A stretch of 23,576 nt of DNA from Granulosicoccus sp964437945 (lineage in GTDB: Bacteria; Pseudomonadota; Gammaproteobacteria; Granulosicoccales; Granulosicoccaceae), in assembly GCA_964437945.1 (NCBI GenBank), contig CAYTJF010000067.1, positions 1 to 23,576 of the forward strand, in the 5' to 3' direction. This document shows, one piece after another, positions 15,630 through 22,825 of the stretch (position 1 is its first letter; each line of letters starts with the position of its first letter). The notes below the pieces were generated by a model that did not search any database, had not been told where the DNA came from, and was given only the letters and a program-made list of their open reading frames with translations. Made by a program: the position numbers and the translations under genes.

Positions 15630-17035
15630 AAAAACCTTACGAATACCCCTTTGAGATTGCCTCAGAAGAAGAGATCAAATTTGGCACCGGCGCAATAGAA
15701 GGGCGACCGGCCGGTGTGCCGTCGTCATACGATGAAGGTGGTTCAACTCGATGGACACCTGATGCCATTTCTGAAGTGCACGCACTGGCACAGCTGGGTC
15801 GCTATCAAGTTCGTGGCTACAACACCTTCAACAAACAAATGCCAACGTTTGATGACCTGACCTTTGTACCGGCAACCATGACCCGCCTGCCATTGGAAGG
15901 CTATCGCGAAAGCTGCGATACCACGACGATACTTGGCGGTGGCCGCGGACTGGTTGAAAAACCGATTGAACTTAAAATTCCGATCTACATTGCGTCTATG
16001 TCTTTCGGTGCACTATCAGCAAGCGCCAAAGCGTCGTTTGGTTACGGCGCCTCCAAGGTAGGCACAATGACGTGCACCGGCGAAGGTGGCATGCTCGAAG
16101 AAGAGCGTGAAGCGTCAACTCAGTTGCTCTATCAAATGTCACCAGCGCGCTATGGAGTCGATCTTGAACACCTGCGCCGCGCCGATGCACTCGAACTTGT
16201 TGTCGGCCAGGGTGCCAAGCCTGGTACGGGTGGCTTGTTGCTCGGCATGAAGGTCAGCCAACGCGTTTCGAAAATGCGTACGCTACCAGAAGGTGTCGAT
16301 CAGCGCTCAACGATCAGACACCCTGATTTTCTGGGCGCTGATGATCTGGCTGTTAAAATCGAAGAGCTGAGAATCGCCACCCGATATCAAGTACCCATCT
16401 TTATAAAGATGGGAGCAACCAGACCACGATTTGATGTTGCGGTAGCAGCCAAGGCCGGTGCTGATGTGGTGGTGGTAGATGGCGCAGAGGGTGGCACTGG
16501 TGCCTCTCCGGAGATGCTGTTGAATCATACTGGTATTCCCACCATGAGTTCTATTCGTGCAGCCCGTGAAGCGCTGGATGAATGTGGCATGTCGGATAAG
16601 GTCAGCCTGGTTGCGGCAGGTGGTATTCGCACCGGCGTAGATGCAGCGAAGTGTCTTGCCCTTGGGGCAGATGCCGTCATGATTGGCAATGGTGCAATGA
16701 TCGCTATTGGTTGTAACTCTCCTCGATACCTTGAAGACTATCAGGCGCTGGGTACCTCACCCGGCGCGTGCCATCACTGTCATACGGGTCGATGCCCTGT
16801 TGGTGTTGCCACGCAGGATCCAGAACTTGAAAAACGAATGAATCCGCATGCAGGAGCGGAGCGGGTTGCGCGTTATTTAACGGCGATGACAATGGAAATA
16901 ACAGCGCTTGCCAAAGCCTGTGGTAAATCCTCAGTGCATAACCTGGAAGTTGAAGATCTTCGTGCTTTGTCGTTCCAGGCCTCTGCCTTTACCGGGGTGA
17001 AGATGGCCGGCATTGATCGAGCATTTGACTGGTAA
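15614..17035 (+). CDS. glxD: Glutamate-synthase-like FMN / iron-sulfur catalytic subunit (N-methylglutamate synthase type)
   Basis: This 473-residue protein is the FMN-barrel synthase domain of GltB encoded alone. Markers in order: IYIASMSFGALSASAK (about 124-139), TGEGGMLEEER, GQGAKPGTGGLLLG, PIFIKMGATRPRFDVAVAAKAG (split here as PIFIKMGATR near 261 and AVAAKAG near 276), VVDGAEGGTGASP (about 288-300), and the [3Fe-4S] motif with Cys386, Cys389 and Cys394 before PVGVATQ. Electrons pass from the cluster to FMN, which reduces or transfers the amino group in the barrel. Together with GlxB and GlxC it would convert a gamma-glutamylamide or glutamine plus an amine to an N-substituted glutamate. 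A hairpin terminator lies just downstream, so the three genes form one transcript. Confidence 0.88.
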   Translation: MADDLKKPYEYPFEIASEEEIKFGTGAIEGRPAGVPSSYDEGGSTRWTPDAISEVHALAQLGRYQVRGYNTFNKQMPTFDDLTFVPATMTRLPLEGYRESCDTTTILGGGRGLVEKPIELKIPIYIASMSFGALSASAKASFGYGASKVGTMTCTGEGGMLEEEREASTQLLYQMSPARYGVDLEHLRRADALELVVGQGAKPGTGGLLLGMKVSQRVSKMRTLPEGVDQRSTIRHPDFLGADDLAVKIEELRIATRYQVPIFIKMGATRPRFDVAVAAKAGADVVVVDGAEGGTGASPEMLLNHTGIPTMSSIRAAREALDECGMSDKVSLVAAGGIRTGVDAAKCLALGADAVMIGNGAMIAIGCNSPRYLEDYQALGTSPGACHHCHTGRCPVGVATQDPELEKRMNPHAGAERVARYLTAMTMEITALAKACGKSSVHNLEVEDLRALSFQASAFTGVKMAGIDRAFDW

Positions 17036-17037
17036 AG

Positions 17038-18180
17038 CTAACGTCCCGAAGGGCTCTCCTTCGGGCTAAGTTTTTTGCGATTACCAATCTTGAATCTGTC
17101 GGCGGTGCCATAGTCTCGCAGCGCAACCCCTGCTACAAAATCGCCGAAAACGGGGCCGTGTTTAAACAGGTGTCCGGAACACCCACCCGCAAACAAAACA
17201 TTTTCATGTTCCGGATGCCAGTCGACAACAAAATGGGTATCCGGTGTCAGGATGACCTGGTTGAATTTTGAATCCACTACCTTTTCGTTAACAAGTTGCG
17301 GCAGCCGCCTTTGTATATAGGTTCTCGTACGGTTCAGGCTTTGTTTTTTTATCAGTCGTTCATCATTATCAAGATCAATTTTATCGGGTATTACAACCGC
17401 AGCTTTGACACCCGATCCTTCACTGGAAGGGATGCCAAACGATCCTTGTCCATGATCTATCCAGCAAGGCATTTTGTGCATATCAAACTGATCGCTACCA
17501 TCAGGCGTTGATGTGTAAAGTACGTTAATCCCGATGATAGAAGAGATGGGTTTTATAGTACGAGGAAACATATCAGCAGCCCACGCACCGGTGGCAATCA
17601 CTATAACGTCTGCTTCCAGCGGCTTACCGTTTAGCATTGGCTTCTCGTTGCTATCAGTTGTGACATGACCGCGCTCAAGAGTACCTCCTGCCTTTTTAAA
17701 CAGATCGATGGCGGTAATAACGCAGCGATGTGCCATCAACAAACCGGCTTCCGGTTCAAACAACCCGTAGGCGATGTCGTCTACTTTAAATTGTGGAAAG
17801 CGCGACGTGATATCCGATTGGGAAAATCGGTGGTAGGGGACACCCACTCGATCAAAAGTTTCTGTGGTTGAATCTTCCCAGTCACAGTGACCTTCGGTCG
17901 CCAGTATCAATGCGCCACATTCGTACATCAGATTCTGGCCGCTCTCGGCTTGCAGTTCCAGCCATTGTTGGCGTGAATTCCGAGCCCAGCGGGTATAAAA
18001 CTCATCGCGTCCTGAGATAGCTCGAATCACCCGGTTGTAGTCAGTTGATGCGGCACGTGCATGCCCGGGTTCCCAGCGATCAATCAGGGTGACCTGCTCA
18101 CCGCGACGCTGCAAATTTAATGCGGTCATGGTGCCGGCGATACCGCCACCCACAACAATTATTTTGCTACTGGTCGCCAT
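17038..18180 (-). CDS. FAD-dependent secondary-amine oxidase/dehydrogenase (sarcosine oxidase-like, DAO family)
   Basis: This 380-residue flavoprotein has an N-terminal dinucleotide fold (IIVVGGGIAGTMTALNLQRRG), a GAW at residues 198-200, and the C-terminal GGCSGHLFKHGPVFGDFVAG (residues 332-351). Cys334 matches the cysteine that links FAD covalently in monomeric sarcosine oxidase, and Lys259 (in SGVKAAVV) matches the oxygen-activating lysine. The nearby active-site His of sarcosine oxidase appears to be Val263, so substrate handling differs. The family oxidises N-alkyl amino acids to an aldehyde plus amino acid, which fits an N-alkylglutamate made by GlxBCD. It is divergent from the ligase gene at 18279, with an operator between them, and convergent with glxD, whose terminator lies in its last codons. 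Confidence 0.85.
   Translation of the reverse strand: MATSSKIIVVGGGIAGTMTALNLQRRGEQVTLIDRWEPGHARAASTDYNRVIRAISGRDEFYTRWARNSRQQWLELQAESGQNLMYECGALILATEGHCDWEDSTTETFDRVGVPYHRFSQSDITSRFPQFKVDDIAYGLFEPEAGLLMAHRCVITAIDLFKKAGGTLERGHVTTDSNEKPMLNGKPLEADVIVIATGAWAADMFPRTIKPISSIIGINVLYTSTPDGSDQFDMHKMPCWIDHGQGSFGIPSSEGSGVKAAVVIPDKIDLDNDERLIKKQSLNRTRTYIQRRLPQLVNEKVVDSKFNQVILTPDTHFVVDWHPEHENVLFAGGCSGHLFKHGPVFGDFVAGVALRDYGTADRFKIGNRKKLSPKESPSGR
17045..17076 (+). terminator. Rho-independent terminator of the glxBCD operon
   Basis: CCCGAAGG (17045-17052) pairs perfectly with CCTTCGGG (17058-17065) across a 5-base loop, and TTTTTT follows at 17071-17076. It starts 10 bases after the glxD stop. On the other strand the same bases are the last codons of the flavoprotein gene. 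Confidence 0.85.
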
Positions 18181-18188
18181 AATTTTTC

Positions 18189-18217
18189 TTGCATTTTCAT
18201 AGAACTATGTGGATACT
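18189..18217 (+). promoter_or_regulatory. Candidate promoter for the ligase-BMC operon
   Basis: TTGCAT (18189-18194) and GATACT (18212-18217) are separated by 17 bases. The -10 lies inside the operator-like sequence at 18210-18231, the same geometry as at glxB. Confidence 0.5.
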
Positions 18218-18231
18218 GTATACAGGATACA
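18210..18231. promoter_or_regulatory. Operator-like palindrome 2 between flavoprotein and ligase genes
   Basis: TGGATACTGTATAC at 18210-18223 matches 13 of 14 bases of the arm and centre of site 1 and contains the perfect palindrome CTGTATACAG (18216-18225). The right arm is weaker (GGATACA instead of GTATCCA). It lies 30 bases upstream of the minus-strand flavoprotein start and 48 bases upstream of the ligase start, so one protein could control both. Confidence 0.6.
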
Positions 18232-18264
18232 GGCATAGTGCAACACGATCTAACCTACACCACT

Positions 18265-18270
18265 GGGGGA
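18265..18270 (+). promoter_or_regulatory. Shine-Dalgarno fixing the ligase start
   Basis: GGGGGA ends 8 bases before GTG 18279. The open frame extends upstream to 18189 but that part would cover the operator and lacks family similarity, so the GTG is preferred. Confidence 0.6.
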
Positions 18271-18278
18271 CAAATTCA

Positions 18279-19574
18279 GTGTCAAAAAAGTCATTTGATC
18301 TGCCGCAAGGCACACACACCGTCGTGCTCGGACTCGGCGATTTGAACGGAATCATGCGCGGCAAACGCATTCCTGCAAGTCACTGGCAAACAATCTGCGA
18401 ATCTGGCAATGCGTATTCTATTGCGTTATTCGCAATCGATATGACTTGTGATGTGTGGGACACACCGTGTGTTAATTTTGACAACGGTTATCCCGATTTT
18501 CATATGTTCCCTTTGACCGAACCTGTTGCACTGCCGTGGGAGCCTGGCGTGGCTATGGCCTTTGCCCGCGCTGAAGGTATGGACCATAAGCCTGTTCCAA
18601 TCGATCCTCGCATCGTGCTTGAAAGACAGGTTGAACGAGCGAGCTCAATGGGCATCGATGTGCAGGTGGGTACCGAACTGGAATTTTATCTGCTTGACCC
18701 AGAAACTAATAAACCCAAAGACAGTGGTATTGGCGTTTATGGTCTTGACCGTGCGGCTGAGTTGGAACATGTACTCGGGCCAATCCGCCAGCAAATTAAT
18801 GAAGCCGGTATTCCGATAGAACAATCCAATCCCGAATACGCCGCCGGCCAGGTCGAGGTGAATATACGCTACGGCGCAGCACTTGAGTCCGCAGATCGTG
18901 TAGTTATGTTCCGCTCACTGGTTAAACAACTGGCACAAGTGCACGGCTATAAAGCAACCTTTATGGCCAAGCCATTTTTTGAAGAATCGGGTAATGGTTT
19001 CCATTGTCACTACTCGCTATGGAAAGACGGCAAAAATAATTTTGCAGATAAAGGTCAGCTTAGCCAAACAGGAAAACATTTTGTTGGTGGTTTACAAAAG
19101 CGCATGTCAGAAAGTGCTGTACTGGGTAGCGCCACTGTGAATGGATTCAGGCGCCGCCAGCCTTATACTTTTTGTCCTATCAACACCACCTGGGGCATAG
19201 ACAACCGAACGGTGGGGATCAGAATCATACAAAGTTCTGACTCTGCAACCCGAATAGAAAAACGTGATGCAGGAGCAGACTGCAATCCCTACTTGTTGCT
19301 GGCGAGTGATATAGCCGCTGGCCTTGATGGGATAGAGCAGTCAATAGAGCCATCAGCAATAACCGAAGGCAATGCCTATGAAGCAGAAGATGCTGAGCCA
19401 ATTCCAACCGATCTTAGAGATGCAATTAAGCTTGCTCGAGAATCACAGTGGTTAAAAGGCGTATTGGGTGATGACATGTATGAACTCACATTACAACAAT
19501 GCGAACGTGAACTGGAATTCTTCGCAGCACAAGTAACGGATGTTGAAACTGCACGTTATCTGGATAACTTCTGA
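18279..19574 (+). CDS. Glutamine synthetase-family gamma-glutamylamide ligase (GlnT/GmaS/PuuA-like)
   Basis: This 431-residue protein has the glutamine synthetase fold: GLGDLNGIMRGKRIP near the N-terminus, GTELEFYLL (metal-ligand Glu133 and Glu135), NPEYAAGQVEVN (second Glu set), GNGFHCHYSLW (ATP and metal His), FRRRQPYTFCP with TTWGIDNRTVGIRI (Arg), and RIEKRDAGADCNPYLLLAS. It belongs to the shorter GlnT/GmaS/PuuA/IpuC group, whose members join glutamate to an amine using ATP, giving a gamma-glutamylamide, rather than making glutamine. The GDLNG/RGKR opening is typical of those ligases. With GlxBCD-type genes nearby it fits the first step of an N-methylglutamate-like route. Its stop (TGATG) overlaps the first BMC gene by one base, directly tying the ligase to the microcompartment. 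The amine cannot be told from the sequence. Confidence 0.85.
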   Translation: MSKKSFDLPQGTHTVVLGLGDLNGIMRGKRIPASHWQTICESGNAYSIALFAIDMTCDVWDTPCVNFDNGYPDFHMFPLTEPVALPWEPGVAMAFARAEGMDHKPVPIDPRIVLERQVERASSMGIDVQVGTELEFYLLDPETNKPKDSGIGVYGLDRAAELEHVLGPIRQQINEAGIPIEQSNPEYAAGQVEVNIRYGAALESADRVVMFRSLVKQLAQVHGYKATFMAKPFFEESGNGFHCHYSLWKDGKNNFADKGQLSQTGKHFVGGLQKRMSESAVLGSATVNGFRRRQPYTFCPINTTWGIDNRTVGIRIIQSSDSATRIEKRDAGADCNPYLLLASDIAAGLDGIEQSIEPSAITEGNAYEAEDAEPIPTDLRDAIKLARESQWLKGVLGDDMYELTLQQCERELEFFAAQVTDVETARYLDNF

Positions 19575-19861
19575 TGAAATTGGGTTTGGTAACTGGCACT
19601 GTCACTGCGACCACTAAAGATGCACAACTGGTGGGTGGCAAACTTTTGCTGACCGATATAATCGACGGTGCAGGCAAGGTGTTAGTACCTGCCACCGTAG
19701 CAATAGACACAGTAGGTGCCGGCGTGGGCGACAAGGTATTGGTGACAGAAGGGTCGGCAGCAAGACTTGCATCCGACGCTTCCGCACTTCCAATTGATGC
19801 TTCAATTATCGCAGTGATCGATGAAATTACCATCGCTAAATCAAAGAAACCGACCAAGTAA
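19574..19861 (+). CDS. BMC-P shell vertex pentamer (EutN/CcmL family)
   Basis: This 95-residue protein has the EutN/CcmL/CsoS4 fold pattern: VTGTVTATTKDAQLVGGKLL at the start (the conserved LxGGKLL-type loop), IDTVGAGVGDKVLVTEGSAARLA in the middle (the family's GAGxGDxVLVxxGSAAR signature), and PIDASIIAVIDEI at the C-terminus. Such pentamers close the twelve vertices of bacterial microcompartment shells. The start ATG shares one base with the stop of the ligase gene, so the two are translationally coupled. The tail (TIAKSKKPTK) is lysine-rich and probably disordered. The protein is of the normal family length and appears intact. Confidence 0.92.
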   Translation: MKLGLVTGTVTATTKDAQLVGGKLLLTDIIDGAGKVLVPATVAIDTVGAGVGDKVLVTEGSAARLASDASALPIDASIIAVIDEITIAKSKKPTK

Positions 19862-19902
19862 TCACCGAACAATGACCAAACAAAACAATGAGGATTTAAA
19901 CA

Positions 19903-20202
19903 ATGGCTAAACCTGCTGCCGGGCAAACAGCTCTGGGAATGATAGAAACACGCGGCATAGTCGCATCAATTGAAGCTGCAGATGCAATGGCAAAAGCGGC
20001 AAGTGTAACGCTGCTGGGACAAACCAAAGCAGGCGGTGGCCTCGTCGCAACTCTGGTGCGAGGAGAAGTCGGAGCAGTCAAAGCCGCCACCGATGCCGGT
20101 GCTACCGCCGCTAATAAAGTCGGTGAAGTCGTCGCAACTCACGTCATTGCCCGTCCACATGATGAGCTCGAGGCAATTATCGAGACGCTTGGCAAAGGTT
20201 AA
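19903..20202 (+). CDS. BMC-H shell hexamer (EutM/PduA/CcmK family)
   Basis: This 99-residue protein has a single Pfam BMC domain with near-consensus sequence: ALGMIETRGIVASIEAADAM (10-29), KAASVTLLGQTKAGGGLVAT (31-50), LVRGEVGAVKAATDAGA and a C-terminal HVIARPHDELEAIIE. These proteins form the hexameric tiles of the shell facets. The pore loop reads Ala-Gly-Gly-Gly after Lys42, where PduA and EutM have Ile-Gly-Ser/Gly-Gly, so the pore rim is small and uncharged. A short N-terminal extension (MAKPAAGQT) precedes the domain. GAGGA (19890-19894) precedes ATG 19903. An 8-base-pair stem-loop follows immediately and includes the stop codon. Confidence 0.95.
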   Translation: MAKPAAGQTALGMIETRGIVASIEAADAMAKAASVTLLGQTKAGGGLVATLVRGEVGAVKAATDAGATAANKVGEVVATHVIARPHDELEAIIETLGKG

Positions 20203-20220
20203 GCCAACTAGAGCTTAACC
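20197..20220 (+). other. Stem-loop spanning the BMC-H stop codon
   Basis: GGTTAAGC (20197-20204) and GCTTAACC (20213-20220) are perfect complements around an 8-base loop. The BMC-H stop codon TAA (20200-20202) lies in the left arm. No T-run follows, so it is not a standard terminator. It may be an RNA processing or stability element within the operon; the next start is 13 bases further on. Confidence 0.6.
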
Positions 20221-20233
20221 AAAGAATTATCCT

Positions 20234-21433
20234 ATGAGTGAGGAATTTGCAGCGTTCACTGAGGCGGTCAATACGACGTCTACGGTGAAAGACCCGACAG
20301 CCGTTGCACCATTGTCACGCGTGGCAGTGTTGGGTGGTGGCGCAGATGCTCAGTTAGTTGCGGCTTTGTGTCTGGGCACAGAAGCCGAGGTAACGCTATT
20401 TTCTGCCTATGGTTCCGAATTGAAGTTGTTGCGTACCGGCAGTGGAATCTCGTTGCGCGGTGCGGGGCCAGTGGGTACCTATCAGGCAGACAGAGAGGGC
20501 GTGCCTTCCATAAAAACGACAGCTGAACTGGATATCGCAGTCAGCAATGCAGAAGTCATTTTTTTAAGCGGTCCAATTCATAAGCAACGGACCTACGCGA
20601 TGGTTCTGGCTCATCATCTCAGGGATGGGCAGGTACTGGTTATAGCTCCGGGCCGATCGCTTGGTGCGTTAGAAACCGCATGGTTTTTACGCATTGGTGG
20701 TTGCAAAGCCGATATCACCATTGTTGAAACACAGGGCTTACCTTATTGGTTCGATGTTAGTGGATCAGTGCTTAATCTCTCACCCGTTGGGCCGGTTGCT
20801 GCAGCCACTTTACCGAGCGGAAGAACGCATGTGTTAGAACAAATCAAACGTTTCCTACCTAACATTGTTGCTGCCGAAAGTGTTTTATGGTCAGGCTTCG
20901 CCGATGGCTCAGCAACAGTAGAGATACCAGCACTACTAATAAACGGTCCTGCCATGGGTCACGGGGCGGTAGAGATACCGCCAGGAGGGCAAGCACTTCC
21001 AGAAAACGAAACGTTTGCAGCGTTACTGGGACAAGAACAGCGTGCCGTTATCCAACAACTCACCCAGGAGAGACATCGGGTAGCTGCGCAGTTTGGCGTG
21101 CGCGGATTGCCTGACGCTGATGAGTTGATTGATACCTATGCAGGTACATTGCGCGGTGAAGGCAGTCGTAGCGTACCCGACAGTGAAACGGCCAAAGAAA
21201 TTCTGCGCGATGGCGTGATTGGATCGCTTGTGCCGTTGTTATCAGCTTCAGAGCTAACCGGCGTCCAGGTACCAATGACGCAATCCATGGTGACGCTGGT
21301 CAGCAGTGTGCTTGGCGTTGATGTTGCTGCTGCCGGCAGGCGATTGGATACCATTGGTATCAAAACAGATGATGTTGATTCAGCGCGTAAAACCATGGAC
21401 AACATCGCCACTGGTCTGAACACAAAAGGATAG
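20234..21433 (+). CDS. Opine (octopine/nopaline) dehydrogenase-family protein in BMC locus
   Basis: This 399-residue protein has a Rossmann domain beginning RVAVLGGGADAQLVAALC (about residues 29-46), ending near 185 with SPVGPVAAATLP, and then a helical C-terminal domain with LLINGPAMGHGAVEI, AAQFGVRGLP and ELTGVQVPMTQSM. This layout fits the NAD(P)-dependent octopine/nopaline dehydrogenase family, which interconverts secondary-amine opines with an amino acid plus a 2-oxo acid. The His in AMGHGAV is at the place of a family active-site His. Residues 1-27 (starting MSEEFAAFTEAVNTTS) precede the fold and look like a short amphipathic helix plus linker, the form of BMC encapsulation peptides. 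Its place between shell genes suggests it is cargo, either oxidising an N-alkylglutamate or recycling NADH. The exact reaction is not known. Confidence 0.72.
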   Translation: MSEEFAAFTEAVNTTSTVKDPTAVAPLSRVAVLGGGADAQLVAALCLGTEAEVTLFSAYGSELKLLRTGSGISLRGAGPVGTYQADREGVPSIKTTAELDIAVSNAEVIFLSGPIHKQRTYAMVLAHHLRDGQVLVIAPGRSLGALETAWFLRIGGCKADITIVETQGLPYWFDVSGSVLNLSPVGPVAAATLPSGRTHVLEQIKRFLPNIVAAESVLWSGFADGSATVEIPALLINGPAMGHGAVEIPPGGQALPENETFAALLGQEQRAVIQQLTQERHRVAAQFGVRGLPDADELIDTYAGTLRGEGSRSVPDSETAKEILRDGVIGSLVPLLSASELTGVQVPMTQSMVTLVSSVLGVDVAAAGRRLDTIGIKTDDVDSARKTMDNIATGLNTKG

Positions 21434-21439
21434 CTTAAG

Positions 21440-22825
21440 ATGGATGCCGATCTTCAAAGCGTCGCATCAGCCCGTCGTTGCGCAGACCGTGCTTTTGCCG
21501 CCTATCAAAAATTTCTTGGTACCGATCCTGCCCGTGTTGATGCCATCGTGGATGCTATGGCTAAAGCCGTAGCCCCTGAGGCTAAACGTCTCGGTCAAAT
21601 GGCAGTTGATGAGACTGGATATGGCAATGTGCCTGATAAGCGAATCAAGAATCTTTTTAACTGCTTGTCGGTAGCTGAGTATTTGCGAGAAATCACCACC
21701 CTCGGCATGCTCTGGAGTGATGAAAACACGAAGGTGGCAGCGTTTGGCGAGCCAATGGGGGTCGTGGCGGCATTGATTCCGGTTACCAACCCTACCTCGA
21801 CGATAATTTTTAAAGTGTTATCAGCGGTAAAAGCCGGCAATGCCATTGTTTGCGCGCCGCATCCTCGAGGGGTGAAGTGCGGCGTGGAAACGGTGCGGTT
21901 GATGAGCGCAGTTGCTGAACAGATGGGCGCGCCTAAGGGATTAATACAATGTCTTGATAACGTCACGCAGCAGGGCACCGCTGAGCTAATGGGACACAGG
22001 CGTGTATCTGTTGTCATGGCAACAGGTGGACCTGCTATGGTGAAAGCCGCTTATTCTTCAGGTAAACCGACGCTTGCCGTTGGCGCAGGCAATGTGCCTT
22101 GTTTCGTTCATAAAAGTAAGGCAAACGAGATAGCTGAAGTAGCAGAACAAATTGTCACATCAAAATGTTTTGACTATGGCACGGCTTGTGTCTCAGAGCA
22201 GGCGGTGATAGCAGACAAGGAAATTGCACGCGAGCTTCGCCATGAACTTAAATTAAAGGGCGCCTATTTCTGTACCCCTGCCGAGTCTGATCGACTGGCT
22301 GCTGTCATATTCACTGCTAAGCAATCAATGAACCCGGAACGTGTTGGCCAGTCTCCATTAAAATTGGCCGAGCTTGCAGAATTCTCCATACCACCTCGAA
22401 CGCGAGTCCTGGTATCGGAAGAATCAGAGATTGGCTGGCACAGACCATTGTCTGCTGAAAAACTGAATCCGGTTTTGGCTTTTTATGAAGCGCAAGATAC
22501 CGAACAAGGAATCCGGTTATCGCATGACATTGCAAAATTTGAAGGCTGGGGTCACACCTCGGTAGTTCATGCCAATGATCCATCCGTTGTGGCAAAGTTC
22601 GCCACTGTGCCTACTGGCCGGGTATTGGTTAACACACCGGGCATCATAGGTGGTATGGGTTACTCCACTGATCTTGAACCAAGCTTTATGTTGGGTACCG
22701 GCACATGGTCGGGCTCCATAACGTCCGACAATGTAACCGCACTTCACCTTATCAATATAAAGCGTGTTGCATACGAGTACAGACCGTGGCGGGACATCTA
22801 TGAAGAGTACGGAGAAGATGCGTGA
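21440..22825 (+). CDS. CoA-acylating aldehyde dehydrogenase of BMC type (EutE/PduP-like)
   Basis: This 461-residue aldehyde dehydrogenase converts an aldehyde, NAD+ and CoA into an acyl-CoA. EutE/PduP/AdhE-group markers are EPMGVVAALIPVTNPTSTII (about 104-123), YSSGKPTLAVGAGNVP, SKCFDYGTACVSEQ with catalytic Cys250, HTSVVHA, and GTGTWSGSITSDNV followed by LHLINIKRVAYE. The absence of the Glu-Leu-Gly-Gly motif of non-acylating enzymes and the PxTNPTST motif support a CoA-dependent reaction. In BMC metabolosomes this is the core cargo enzyme that consumes the volatile or toxic aldehyde. No separate encapsulation peptide is obvious at either end; the first 20 residues align with the normal first helix. 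It begins 6 bases after the opine-dehydrogenase-like gene and overlaps the BMC-T gene by 4 bases. Confidence 0.9.
   Translation: MDADLQSVASARRCADRAFAAYQKFLGTDPARVDAIVDAMAKAVAPEAKRLGQMAVDETGYGNVPDKRIKNLFNCLSVAEYLREITTLGMLWSDENTKVAAFGEPMGVVAALIPVTNPTSTIIFKVLSAVKAGNAIVCAPHPRGVKCGVETVRLMSAVAEQMGAPKGLIQCLDNVTQQGTAELMGHRRVSVVMATGGPAMVKAAYSSGKPTLAVGAGNVPCFVHKSKANEIAEVAEQIVTSKCFDYGTACVSEQAVIADKEIARELRHELKLKGAYFCTPAESDRLAAVIFTAKQSMNPERVGQSPLKLAELAEFSIPPRTRVLVSEESEIGWHRPLSAEKLNPVLAFYEAQDTEQGIRLSHDIAKFEGWGHTSVVHANDPSVVAKFATVPTGRVLVNTPGIIGGMGYSTDLEPSFMLGTGTWSGSITSDNVTALHLINIKRVAYEYRPWRDIYEEYGEDA

Noticed and set aside
13978..17035. Ordinary glutamate synthase operon
   Set aside because: The three GltB domains are encoded as separate genes and there is no GltD-type NADPH subunit, which fits the GlxBCD/MgsABC arrangement instead.
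18279..19574. Housekeeping glutamine synthetase
   Set aside because: Length and motifs match the GlnT/GmaS/PuuA ligase group, and the neighbours are amine and microcompartment genes; general nitrogen assimilation is less likely.
21595..22017. Minus-strand 140-codon frame inside the aldehyde dehydrogenase gene
   Set aside because: No recognisable motif or start signal; it is a by-product of the codon use of the plus-strand gene.
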